Part shown: positions 49,295 to 57,345 of the stretch, in pieces
Layout of the letters: each line of letters starts with the position of its first letter
How positions within the stretch are numbered: position 1 is the stretch's first letter
Assembly: GCA_035274465.1 (NCBI GenBank)
Contig: DATEOF010000468.1
Location: 1 to 64,000 of the forward strand
DNA length: 64,000 nucleotides
From: JADGRF01 sp035274465
Lineage (GTDB): Bacteria; Myxococcota_A; Polyangia; Polyangiales; JAFGIB01
Reading direction: 5' to 3'
The notes under the pieces: model-generated
Seen by the model: the letters and a program-made list of their open reading frames with translations, nothing else
Database searches by the model: none
Told to the model about the DNA's origin: nothing
Translations under genes and position numbers: made by a program

Positions 49295-50615
49295 AGCGCG
49301 CGGCGATGACGTAGCCGTGCACCGGCGAGCCGAACTCGCTGCGCAGCACGGCCTCTTCCAGGAGTGTCAGCTCGAAGCCGCTGGTCTCGAGCACGCGACG
49401 CAGGTACGGCTGCGCGTGGCTGTAGCGGCCCAGCGAGTGCAGCTTGTAGTCCCCTTCGCCGAGCGCCTCGACCGTGAAGATCAGCCGACCACCCGGGCGC
49501 AGCGCGCGCTCGGCGGCCGCGCAGACTGCCGTGAGATCACCGAAGTAGCAGAGCGTGTCTGCCGAGACGATCAGATCGAAGGATTGCGGACGCGCCTCGA
49601 TGAACGCCGTCAGCTCGGCCTTGTGCAGCTCGTGATAGTCGGCGCGCCGCTTGGCCTTCTCCAGCATCTTGGCCGAGAGATCCACGCCCAACAGGTGCAG
49701 CGCGTACGGGCGCAGCTTCGGGCCACACAACCCCGTGCCGCAGCCTGCGTCGAGGATGTCGAGCGTAGCGGCCGGCTCGCCCAGCAGCTTGCGCACGGCG
49801 TCCGCGACGAGCTCGGGAGCTCGATAGTGCAGCGACTCGAGCTTGGCATCGAAGCTCTGCGCGAAGTCGTCGAAGGTCGACGCCACGTAGGCATCGGATG
49901 CGCGTTGCGGCACGTCCTTGCCGGTGCAGGCTGCGAGGTAGTGCTTGGCGCTCGGGTTGTCGGGATCGACCGCGAGCCAGTCGCGAAACACCTTCGCCGC
50001 TTCGTCGAAGCGCTCGAGGACGCACAGCGCCATGCCGGTGTGGTAGCGCGCGCCTCGGTCCTTGGGCGCGAGCTGCAGCGCCTTCTGGTATTGCTTCAGC
50101 GCTTCTTCGGGGCGCTTCTGGCGCTCGAGCACGCGCCCGTAGCCGTTGTACGCGTCGACCGATTCGGGGTCGAGCGCGAGCGCGCGCCGATAGGCTGCCT
50201 CGGCTTCGGCGAACCGACCCTGCTGGCGGCGCAGGATGCCGATGTTGTTCAGCAGCTCGGCCGTCTCGCCGCCGAGCTGCGTGCAGCGTTGGTAAGCACC
50301 GGCGGCTTCGTCGAAGCGACGCAGCTCGAGCAGGATGTTGCCGAGGTTGTGGTGCACGCCCGGTGCATCCGGCACCTGGCTCACGGCCCGCTGCATGTAG
50401 TCCAGGGCGAGCGCATCGTTGTGCCGCTGGTGCTCGAGGATGCCGAGGAACTGCAGCGCGTCGGAGTGCTCGGGCTCGGCTTCGAGCACTGCCGTGTACA
50501 GGCCGTAGGCCTCGTCGAGCAGGTTCAGGCGGTGCAGCCGCGTGCCCAGGAGCATCGCGTCCGAGAGGGACATGGGTTGGCTTGGATCGATGTCGTGGCC
50601 GTCGTCGACTTGCAT
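49281..50615 (-). CDS. TPR repeat protein fused to a SAM methyltransferase
   Basis: A 444-residue cytoplasmic protein. Residues 10-240 hold about six TPR units (AMLLGTRLHRLNLLDEAYGLYTAVLEAEP, HHNLGNILLELRRFDEAAGAYQRC, AYNGYGRVLERQKRPEEALKQYQKALQLAP). The second half is a class I methyltransferase: LDILDAGCGTGLCGPKLR (motif I), LLGVDLSAKMLEKAK, FDLIVSADTLCYFGDL and GGRLIFTVEAL. The TPR part probably recruits a protein or glycan substrate. Such fusions occur in several proteobacteria, but the target is unknown. The ATG at 50615 follows GGGGG; the upstream frame has no site. Its 3' end overlaps the propeller gene. Confidence 0.85.
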   Translation of the reverse strand: MQVDDGHDIDPSQPMSLSDAMLLGTRLHRLNLLDEAYGLYTAVLEAEPEHSDALQFLGILEHQRHNDALALDYMQRAVSQVPDAPGVHHNLGNILLELRRFDEAAGAYQRCTQLGGETAELLNNIGILRRQQGRFAEAEAAYRRALALDPESVDAYNGYGRVLERQKRPEEALKQYQKALQLAPKDRGARYHTGMALCVLERFDEAAKVFRDWLAVDPDNPSAKHYLAACTGKDVPQRASDAYVASTFDDFAQSFDAKLESLHYRAPELVADAVRKLLGEPAATLDILDAGCGTGLCGPKLRPYALHLLGVDLSAKMLEKAKRRADYHELHKAELTAFIEARPQSFDLIVSADTLCYFGDLTAVCAAAERALRPGGRLIFTVEALGEGDYKLHSLGRYSHAQPYLRRVLETSGFELTLLEEAVLRSEFGSPVHGYVIAARSNRS

Positions 50616-50841
50616 GCGTCCCCCGATTGGCCGAGCTATAGCAGGAACCTGTAAAACGTCCCGTCCTGAAACTGGGATATGGCCCGTGCAAAGCACGTAT
50701 GAAATCGCGCATTCACATGTTCCGATCGCGACAGCGGAAGGCGCGCAGGGAGATTGCCAGCGGGGTGGCGTGAACTGCTAAGTATGCCCCACGCTGGCGT
50801 ACCTGGGTTTAGAGCACTCGGGCGTCACGGTGGAGGCTCGG
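50616..50841. promoter_or_regulatory. Divergent promoter region
   Basis: About 225 bases between the leftward TPR-methyltransferase and the rightward copper-site lipoprotein gene. It should hold both promoters. I saw a GGAGG site at 50832-50836 for the rightward gene but could not place a confident promoter. Confidence 0.4.
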
Positions 50842-52353
50842 ATGACGACGCGCGATGGAACGATCCTACTGCTGTTGGCGCTCGCCGGCGGCTGCTCGGG
50901 CAGCGGGGCGAGCACTGCGCCGGTGTTACCCGGTGCAGCTGGCAGCGGCGCGCCTGCGCCCACCATGCCGACGATGACCGGCAATCCCCCGAGCACTGGG
51001 GTCGGCACACCGAGCACGCCGAGCGGCTCGATGACGACGCCTGCCATGAACGCATCGGCTGGGTCCGCAGCGATGCCGCCCGGCACGAAGCCGACGATGC
51101 CCACCGAGCCGACGATGCCTCCGGCCGCGGGCATGCCGGCGGATTGTCAGGGCTTCAGCTTCGAGGGCATCAAGTACAGCCCGGGTGGCACCGTGCTGCC
51201 GAACAAGTGCATGCCGTACCACCCCACGACCAACAACCCGTACGCGGTGCGCTGCGTGGACGTGTGGCCCTGGTACAAGACCAAGTTCCCCGGCGACAAC
51301 TACTGCATCTTGCCGCCGCCGCCCGACAAGGGCGTGCAGTACGGCGTGCACCCGCAGGGCAAGGCGTGGTTCGAGCAGGTCTCGAAGGGAGACATGAGCG
51401 GCTACCAGAATCCCTCGAACGAGTGGGTGATGCAGGACGGCGAGGAAGAGCAAGCCAACTACACCACCGGCGCCGACAACCCCGAGCCCGCCAACTACTA
51501 CCGCAACTACCCGCGCATGCGTCCGGGCTCGCACCACATGATCGTGTCGGCTCCGATGGGAACGACCCCGACCGAGAAATGGAGCCCCGCGGCGATGACC
51601 GGCCTGGGCGGTGGCAACGGCTTGCCGGGCGCGCAGCGGCCGGACGAGAACGCGCCCAAGTCGCTCGACAAACCCGCGGAGGACGCTGGCCTGTTCGCGA
51701 AGCTGCCCGCCAAGCCCGGCATCGTGTTCAACATGCACCACTTCAACGCGTCGGGTTCGGCGATCTTGAAGGAAGCCTGGACCAACTTGTGGTGGGAGTC
51801 GGATGCGAAGACCGAGGTCTACGGCATCTTCGGCCTCGAGATCGCGCAGGTGGTCGGGATGGCGATTCCGCCCGGTACGACCACGGACCTGCACTACTCG
51901 TGGAACATCACCCAGCCGATCCGCTTGGTGACTGTGTTCGGTCACCGGCACGCCTGGACGTCTAACTTCAGCAGCTGGGTCGAGAACCCCGACGGTAAGC
52001 TCGACATCATCTACCAATCGTTCTACTGGCTGGACGAGCCGACCTATCGCTACGACAGTGAGACGATGAACCCGACGCCGGCGCCGATGGCGAAGACCGA
52101 CGGTGCGACCTCGGGTGTGCGGATGCTGATGCCGGGTCAGAAGCTGCACTTCAACTGCCACATCGAGTACACGGACGAGCGCGCCAAGTCCGAGAAGGCG
52201 CCGAAGACTCCGGCCGAGGTCGGCACGCTGCGCTTCGCCAACGAGGCCTTCACGGCCGAGATGTGCATCTTGTTCGGTTCGACTGCTGCGGTCCGGTTGC
52301 CGGCGCCGGTGTCTGACACGAGCAAGCTGCCGGACTTCGCTACAATTCGCTGA
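50842..52353 (+). CDS. Copper type II monooxygenase-like (PHM/DBM fold) lipoprotein
   Basis: A 503-residue lipoprotein (lipobox LAGGC, Cys18) with an 80-residue Pro/Thr/Ser/Gly linker. The rest resembles the two-domain copper type II ascorbate-dependent monooxygenases (peptidylglycine and dopamine monooxygenases). Candidate ligands of both sites are present in order: His231-His232 in GSHHMIV and His299/His300 in FNMHHFN for one copper, His368 and His370 in FGHRHAW plus Met474 in TAEMCILFG for the other. Several cysteines could form the usual disulphides. It should hydroxylate a substrate outside the cytoplasm using O2 and an electron donor. GGAGG precedes the ATG. Substrate unknown. Confidence 0.83.
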   Translation: MTTRDGTILLLLALAGGCSGSGASTAPVLPGAAGSGAPAPTMPTMTGNPPSTGVGTPSTPSGSMTTPAMNASAGSAAMPPGTKPTMPTEPTMPPAAGMPADCQGFSFEGIKYSPGGTVLPNKCMPYHPTTNNPYAVRCVDVWPWYKTKFPGDNYCILPPPPDKGVQYGVHPQGKAWFEQVSKGDMSGYQNPSNEWVMQDGEEEQANYTTGADNPEPANYYRNYPRMRPGSHHMIVSAPMGTTPTEKWSPAAMTGLGGGNGLPGAQRPDENAPKSLDKPAEDAGLFAKLPAKPGIVFNMHHFNASGSAILKEAWTNLWWESDAKTEVYGIFGLEIAQVVGMAIPPGTTTDLHYSWNITQPIRLVTVFGHRHAWTSNFSSWVENPDGKLDIIYQSFYWLDEPTYRYDSETMNPTPAPMAKTDGATSGVRMLMPGQKLHFNCHIEYTDERAKSEKAPKTPAEVGTLRFANEAFTAEMCILFGSTAAVRLPAPVSDTSKLPDFATIR

Positions 52354-52365
52354 GCTCCAAAGAGA

Positions 52366-52403
52366 GCGCCGCGCGTACCCGTGTCAGGAAGTACGCGCGG
52401 CGT
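52366..52403. terminator. Strong hairpin between convergent genes
   Basis: A perfect 12-bp stem (52367-52378 with 52391-52402), extended by a G-T pair, with a 12-base loop, followed by TTTG on the plus strand and CTCTCTTT on the minus strand. It lies between the ends of the convergent genes at 52353 and 52440, so it likely terminates both. Confidence 0.8.
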
Positions 52404-52439
52404 TTGCAATTCAGCCGTCCGTGTCGTTCAGGTCAGAGG

Positions 52440-53984
52440 TCACTTCGCAGCCGGAACGACGGCCATCCGGCTGAGAGTCATGTCTTTGCCAGCGACGCAG
52501 GCCGGCTTGGTCGGATCGACCGTCCGGAAGCCGCCGCTGATGTCCGTCGCCTGATACGCCACGCGCACCGAGCCGTCCGTCGCGAGCGCGAGCGAAGGGT
52601 CGTGCAACAGCCAGGCGTCGAGCGTGCAGTTCGGCCAGAGGATGATGGAGTCCTTGGGCACCTCGCCCGCGAACTCCACCTTCGTGAGCTCCCACGGCGA
52701 GTTCTCGATCGTGCAATCGGCCGCGTCGCACGAGTACAAGCCGATGTTGTCGTCCAGCGTGAACACGAAGCGCGTGCGGTCCTTCGCGTCGAGGGCGATG
52801 TCCACGCCGCTGCCGAGCTCTTCGTGGTCGCTCATCAGCGTCGCGCGCCAGTGATCTTGATCGCACTGCTCGTCGCACTCGAAGTAGAAGAGACCGCGCT
52901 TGCCGTTCTTCTGCGTGCCGAGGGCCAGGATGCGTGGACCACCGCGCTTGGTCAGCGCCAGCGCGATGCTCGGACGGATCTCCTCGATGTCGTTCTCGAA
53001 CGCCGGCACCAGGCCGATGCCCTTCCAGTCCGCTTCGGTCGTGCAGCCTTGCGCGCAGGTCAGGTACGCGATCATGCGCGCGCCCTTGTCGAGATCGGCT
53101 GCGACCGTGGTGAGGTGCGCGCGATCCTGGGCGTCGAAGCGCAGCGTGGAACGATAGAAGATCTGATCCTGGATGGTGTCGATGCGCCAGTTCGCGGCCT
53201 CGGTGCAGCCGCTGTCGCACTGTGCGTAGTACGTGTGCGGCTCGCGCTGGCCGACGCCCAGATACGCGAGGTACGTGTGCATCACGAAGCGCGGACGGCC
53301 CTTGGAATCCAGCGCCAGCGCCTGCCCCGTGACATCACGCTCGCTCTGATGCTCCGCGATGACGCCGATCTTCCAGCTGGACTGCTCGGTGCACTCCTTG
53401 TCGCACTGCGCGAAGTACACGCGAAGATAGGTCGGCAGCAGCACGCGCGGCGCGCCCTCGGCCGTCAGCGCCAGCGAGGCATCGCCCACCGTGCCGTCCG
53501 TGTGTAGCGCGACCACCTTCATCTTCTGCGGATCGGTGCAGTTGTTCGGGCAGTACGCGTAGTAAGCATCCGCGCCGGCGTAGCCCGGGTAGAGCGCGTG
53601 AAGCCCGCCTTTGGCGTCGAAGAGCACGCGAGGCAGCTTGGTGTTCTCGGGCTCCGGCGTGGGCAGGAAGAAGCGCGAGACGGTGTCGCCCATCGCGGGT
53701 TTGTCCGCGGGCTTGTCTGCGGGCTTGCTGGGGTCGGCCGGCGGCTTCGGCTCTTCTTGCGTCGGCTTCGGCTTGCCGGGATCGGTCGCGGGCTTGGGCG
53801 CGTCGGGCTCGTCGCTTTCAGCTGCAGGCTCGGGCTCCGACTCGCCGCCATCGGCTGCAGGCTCCTCGGCCCCAGCATCTTCGTGCGACTCGTCCTCGAC
53901 ACCCGAAACGTCCTTGGGACACGCTGTCAAACACAATAGACAGCAGCTCAACCACACCACGAGTTGTGTACGTTCAACGGACAT
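52440..53984 (-). CDS. Lipoprotein with six Cys-containing propeller-like repeats
   Basis: A 514-residue lipoprotein (lipobox LCLTAC) with a 75-residue linker rich in Glu, Pro, Ala, Asp and Lys. The mature domain repeats a motif about every 55-65 residues: aromatic-x-C-x3-C-T followed by a polar pair and W/K. Examples are YYAYCPNNCTD, YFAQCDKECTEQSSW, YYAQCDSGCTEAANW, YLTCAQGCTTEADW, FYFECDEQCDQDHW and LYSCDAADCT. Between them are LALDSKGRPRFVMHTY-like strands. This suggests a six-bladed propeller with one disulphide per blade. No enzyme signature; probably a surface-binding protein. It lies opposite the copper-site lipoprotein gene. Confidence 0.8.
   Translation of the reverse strand: MSVERTQLVVWLSCCLLCLTACPKDVSGVEDESHEDAGAEEPAADGGESEPEPAAESDEPDAPKPATDPGKPKPTQEEPKPPADPSKPADKPADKPAMGDTVSRFFLPTPEPENTKLPRVLFDAKGGLHALYPGYAGADAYYAYCPNNCTDPQKMKVVALHTDGTVGDASLALTAEGAPRVLLPTYLRVYFAQCDKECTEQSSWKIGVIAEHQSERDVTGQALALDSKGRPRFVMHTYLAYLGVGQREPHTYYAQCDSGCTEAANWRIDTIQDQIFYRSTLRFDAQDRAHLTTVAADLDKGARMIAYLTCAQGCTTEADWKGIGLVPAFENDIEEIRPSIALALTKRGGPRILALGTQKNGKRGLFYFECDEQCDQDHWRATLMSDHEELGSGVDIALDAKDRTRFVFTLDDNIGLYSCDAADCTIENSPWELTKVEFAGEVPKDSIILWPNCTLDAWLLHDPSLALATDGSVRVAYQATDISGGFRTVDPTKPACVAGKDMTLSRMAVVPAAK
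53841..53860 (-). repeat. Near-copy of the 22-bp dispersed repeat
   Basis: On the minus strand this reads CTGCAGCCGATGGCGGCGAG, differing by one base from the first 20 bases of the repeat at 30412, 35087 and 58760. It lies in the linker region of the lipoprotein gene. A shorter related match (15 bp) is at 4531-4547, also minus strand. Confidence 0.5.
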
Positions 53985-54257
53985 GACTGTTCTCCGACTC
54001 TCGGGCGCACGGCTCCAATCGGTCGCCGCGCCTGCCGAGGGGCCAGGAATCGGCGCCGTCGTCTCCGACCGCGCACCCGCACTATGACGAATTGCGCGAG
54101 ACGCGCTTGCTAAATGGTCCCTAACGAACCGCGTCGATTTCCTAAAATTCTCGTAAGCAAGCGGGCCTCGCGGGTAGAAGTGACGCGGGGCCGGCGGGCG
54201 TTACAGGGATTCTGCGTGGTGGTGCCGAAGTCGGTGAAAATGCTAGTCTTGTGGACC

Positions 54258-54593
54258 ATGGCTGGCAGCGGACACGGTATCGTCGAGAAGCGGAGCCTGC
54301 GTTATCACGCGGCCATCAGCGAACGATTGCGTCGAGACCAGTCCATCCTGGAGCGCACGCGTGCGCGGGTCGAAGCCTGGATCGAGCACGGTACCGTGGC
54401 GCCGTCCTACGCCCAAGGTTGGCAGCAAATCCTCGAGCGTCCGCTTCCCGAGATCCTCGCCTTTCTCACCTCGGACTCCGAGCGCGCGCGCGCGTTCCGT
54501 CAAGTGAGTCCGTTTGCAGGTGTCCTGAGCGCGAAGGAACGTTGGCGGCTCTGGGCCGCGACGAAGGGCACCGATGACGCGACAGCAACTTGA
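54258..54593 (+). CDS. Small protein paired with a DUF6036-type nucleotidyltransferase
   Basis: A 111-residue helical, basic protein (SLRYHAAISERLRRDQSILERTRARVEAW, then ERPLPEILAFLTSDSERARAFRQVSPFAGVLSAKERWRLW). It resembles the small proteins found directly upstream of DUF6036 nucleotidyltransferases, where they could act as antitoxin. Its 3' end overlaps the next gene by 20 bases, so the two are made together. Start: ATG 54258 fits the family best; ATG 54240 is possible. The toxin-antitoxin reading rests on context; no activity is shown by the sequence itself. Confidence 0.75.
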   Translation: MAGSGHGIVEKRSLRYHAAISERLRRDQSILERTRARVEAWIEHGTVAPSYAQGWQQILERPLPEILAFLTSDSERARAFRQVSPFAGVLSAKERWRLWAATKGTDDATAT

Positions 54594-55101
54594 GCACTTG
54601 ATTCGCGCGGCTGCCACGATCGCCGATGACGACGAGCTAGTCGTGATCGGCAGTCAGTCCATTCTGGGCGCGTACCCGGTAGCGCCGCCCGAGTTGCTCG
54701 TGTCAGTAGAGGCCGATTTGTATCCCAAGAATCACCCGGAACGCGCCGATCTCATCGATGGAACGATCGGTGAGCTATCACCCTTCCATGAGACCTATGG
54801 GTACTACGCGCAAGGTGTGGGCCCGGAGACGGCCGTGCTTCCTGAAGCGTGGGAGACCCGGTTGATCACGATCCAGAACGACAATACTCGGTGGGCGAAG
54901 GGCATGTGTCTCGAGCCGCACGATCTCATCCTGTCCAAGTACGTCGCCGGACGCGAGAAGGACCTGGTCTTCGTGAAGGTCGCAGCTGAGCACGGCATCG
55001 TGCAACGGGCGCACTTGGAGCAGCGATTGGCGGCCCTGAAGATCTCGGATGCCCAGCGTGAATTGGTGGCGCAGCGGATCGCGCGCGATCACGCCGGCTA
55101 A
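54574..55101 (+). CDS. DUF6036-type nucleotidyltransferase, putative toxin
   Basis: A 175-residue protein of the nucleotidyltransferase superfamily. It has the family's ADDDELVVIGSQSILGAYP at the N-terminus (glycine-serine loop of the fold), then SVEADLYPKNHPERADLIDGTIGELSPFHETYGYYAQGVGPET and CLEPHDLILSKYVAGREKDLVFV. The E-x-D in VEADLY is a likely metal-binding pair. Related proteins act as toxins or abortive-infection effectors (AbiEii/MenT-like) that add nucleotides to RNA or proteins. It overlaps the partner gene by 20 bases and ends 16 bases before the convergent hydrolase gene. Confidence 0.83.
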   Translation: MTRQQLEHLIRAAATIADDDELVVIGSQSILGAYPVAPPELLVSVEADLYPKNHPERADLIDGTIGELSPFHETYGYYAQGVGPETAVLPEAWETRLITIQNDNTRWAKGMCLEPHDLILSKYVAGREKDLVFVKVAAEHGIVQRAHLEQRLAALKISDAQRELVAQRIARDHAG

Positions 55102-55117
55102 GCGCACCGGCCAACCG

Positions 55118-56482
55118 TCAGAACTCGACCTTCGCGGCGCGTGCTCGTGCGCGGTCGCGATCGGCCTCGGCGATCCAGCGATCCTCGAACATCCGTTGCA
55201 GGGCTTCGTCGAAGCGGCGCCGGTAGCTCTCGGGCGTGCCGTAGAGCGCGCGCAACTTGTCCGGCGAGAACGGAGTCATGCAGCCCATCAGGTCGGCGAT
55301 GTCGGCCGGCTCGAGCACGGGGCGCGATGGAGTCGAGCTGGGCGGGTTGCTCGGGCGCGGGGCTGTCGTGGTGCTGTGAGGGTAGTAGCTGGCGATCGGC
55401 ACATCGACCCAGGGCGAGCGTACGCCACCGATCGCGTTGCCGTGTTCATCGCGCTCCAAGGGCCGCGCCTGGTCGCGCAGCCCACGGCGGCCGGATGGAT
55501 CCGCTGAAAAGACCAGTCGCTCGGCGCGCGGTGCCGGCACCTGGTCGACGACCCAGCGGCGCAGGTTGAGGAGCGCGCCGCCGCACAGCATGTCCATGGG
55601 GAAATCGCTGGGCTCCTCGAGGACGGGGATCGCCGACATGGACTCGCGCGAGGTCATGTGACACGCGCCCGGCACCTCGTACAGACGGTAGCGATCTTCG
55701 AGCGCGTCGCTGTCTGGGCGCCGCGCGCCGGCATTCGTCTCGGCCTCGCCTTCGCTCAGGAGCTCGATCACAGGTACGTCGAGCGGCTGGATCGTGCGAC
55801 GCCGATCATCGGCAGGCAGCTGCGGCACGCCCCGACCGAGAGGCGTATAGCCGCCGAGCAGGAACGCTCCGGAAGAGATCTGGATCAGGTAGCCTTCGAT
55901 CGCCGGGCCACCATCGGGCCGCCGCGCGCGCGCGTGGAAGCCATCGCCGATGAACACACGCTGAAAGGTGCCGGTGAACGAGGCGCCGGTCATGAACATG
56001 TGCGACAGCGGCTGAACGGGGCTCCCCGAACCACGCAACCAGGTCGCGACCTGTGCCACGATGTCGAACCCGAGGCCGAACTCCGGAAGGTCGAGATCCG
56101 CGTAGCGCTCCGGATCTTGATTTTTCAGCACTCGCAAACCGGACACGTCTTGCGTGACGCCGATCCAGATCATGCGCTCGCGCAGGATCGTGCGGCCGGT
56201 GCGCGGCCAGGCAGACGCCATGTCGCCCGCCGGGTGCAAAGCCTCCAGCACCGCATCGCCGCTGGCACGTGCCGGATCTTCCGGCCTGCGCACGAGCACG
56301 CGCGTCCGGTATGGAATGTCGCCGCGGCTCTGCACGGTGTTCCAGTGCGCATCGTACGTGTACAGGTCGGCCCGACCGGCGATGACGAACTCTTGCTCGA
56401 CATAACCCGCAGCTTCGAGCTGCTTGCCAACCCCGAGTGCGCGCCCCGCTCGCGGCCCTTCCACGCTGGCGATCGTGTGCAT
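55118..56482 (-). CDS. Alpha/beta hydrolase domain protein (Abhydrolase_10-like)
   Basis: A 454-residue soluble protein without a signal peptide. The N-terminal part is strand-rich (YVEQEFVIAGRADLYTYD, PYRTRVLVRRPEDP). The nucleophile elbow is MFMTGASFTGTF (Ser near residue 167), and a candidate catalytic His lies in YEVPGACHMTS. GDIPYRTRVLVRRP, VEWLNP-like openings and WVVDQVPAPRAERL are marks of the Abhydrolase_10 family, whose members cleave esters or polyhydroxyalkanoate-like substrates. It is eight bases downstream of the crotonase gene on the same strand, so the two may handle one acyl compound. Confidence 0.83.
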   Translation of the reverse strand: MHTIASVEGPRAGRALGVGKQLEAAGYVEQEFVIAGRADLYTYDAHWNTVQSRGDIPYRTRVLVRRPEDPARASGDAVLEALHPAGDMASAWPRTGRTILRERMIWIGVTQDVSGLRVLKNQDPERYADLDLPEFGLGFDIVAQVATWLRGSGSPVQPLSHMFMTGASFTGTFQRVFIGDGFHARARRPDGGPAIEGYLIQISSGAFLLGGYTPLGRGVPQLPADDRRRTIQPLDVPVIELLSEGEAETNAGARRPDSDALEDRYRLYEVPGACHMTSRESMSAIPVLEEPSDFPMDMLCGGALLNLRRWVVDQVPAPRAERLVFSADPSGRRGLRDQARPLERDEHGNAIGGVRSPWVDVPIASYYPHSTTTAPRPSNPPSSTPSRPVLEPADIADLMGCMTPFSPDKLRALYGTPESYRRRFDEALQRMFEDRWIAEADRDRARARAAKVEF

Positions 56483-56490
56483 GGTGTTTC

Positions 56491-57327
56491 CTAACGACCG
56501 GTGAAGCGTGGGGCGCGTTTCTCCACGAAGTGCGCCACGCCTTCCTTGAAGTCTGCCGACGTGAAGCTCTTCAGCATCTCGCGATCGGCGATCTCCAGCG
56601 AGACATCGAACGATTGGGTCAACGACTTCCAGAGCTGCGCCTTGATCACGGCCAGCGAGCGCGGCGACACCTCGTCGGTCAACGCGCGCAATCGCCCGAG
56701 CACGTCGTCCATGAACGTCGCGTGGGCGAACGTCTCGTTCACGAGCCCGATCGTCGCAGCCTCGGCGGCCTGGACGCGCCTTGCAGACAGCATCAGATCC
56801 AATGCGCGCGCGGGCCCGATCAAGCGCGGCAGCAGCCAGGAGCTGCCGTGTTCCGCGATCAAGCCGCGCTTCGCGAAGGCAGTCGTGAACATGGCCTGAT
56901 CACTCGCCCAGCGCAGGTCACAGAACAGCGTGAGCACGAAGCCGATGCCGGCGCAGGGCCCGTTGATGGCCGCGATGATCGGTTTGCCGACCGACAGCAG
57001 ATAGCCGAAGCGACCCGGGTACGGCGTGGAGAGCTCGGGATCGAGCTCACTCGCGACGGCCGCTGGCTTCGCCGCTTCGCGCCGCGTCGCCGAAGCAGCC
57101 GAGGCCCCTTGCAGGAGCTCCATGTCCGCACCGGCACAAAAACCACGTCCCGCACCCGTGATCACGATCGCTCGCGCGCTGTCATCGCCTGCCGCCGCGA
57201 GAACCGCACGCTTGACGCTGTGCTCCATCGGGGTGGTCCAGGCATTCAGCCGCTCCGGACGATTCAGCGTGATGATGCCGACGCTGCCCTGCTGGCGGTA
57301 CGCGATGTGTTCGTAGTCTTCGGCCAT
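56491..57327 (-). CDS. Enoyl-CoA hydratase/isomerase family protein
   Basis: A 278-residue crotonase-fold enzyme. GIITLNRPERLNAW, the oxyanion-hole ITGAGRGFCAGADMELLQG, and NGPCAGIGFVLTLFCDLR are present. The variable segment reads LIAEHGSSWLLPRLIG, the pattern of the EchA-like SSWLLPR subgroup. It therefore probably acts on a bulky or branched acyl-CoA rather than being the main beta-oxidation hydratase. GGAGGG precedes the ATG. It differs clearly from the crotonase at 5831. It is followed by the alpha/beta hydrolase gene in the same transcript. Confidence 0.9.
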   Translation of the reverse strand: MAEDYEHIAYRQQGSVGIITLNRPERLNAWTTPMEHSVKRAVLAAAGDDSARAIVITGAGRGFCAGADMELLQGASAASATRREAAKPAAVASELDPELSTPYPGRFGYLLSVGKPIIAAINGPCAGIGFVLTLFCDLRWASDQAMFTTAFAKRGLIAEHGSSWLLPRLIGPARALDLMLSARRVQAAEAATIGLVNETFAHATFMDDVLGRLRALTDEVSPRSLAVIKAQLWKSLTQSFDVSLEIADREMLKSFTSADFKEGVAHFVEKRAPRFTGR

Positions 57328-57345
57328 GACACCCTCCGTTCGAAG

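Noticed and set aside
49030..50654. Long rightward frame opposite the TPR-methyltransferase gene
   Set aside because: Shadow of the TPR gene; the opposite strand has clear TPR and SAM motifs.
50764..50790. Sigma-54-like promoter before the copper-site lipoprotein gene
   Set aside because: TGGCGTG is present but the following GC element is two bases too close for the -24/-12 spacing.
5831..57327. The two crotonase genes (5831 and 56491) as a recent duplication
   Set aside because: They share only family motifs and belong to different subgroups (ACSSWFLPR versus HGSSWLLPR).
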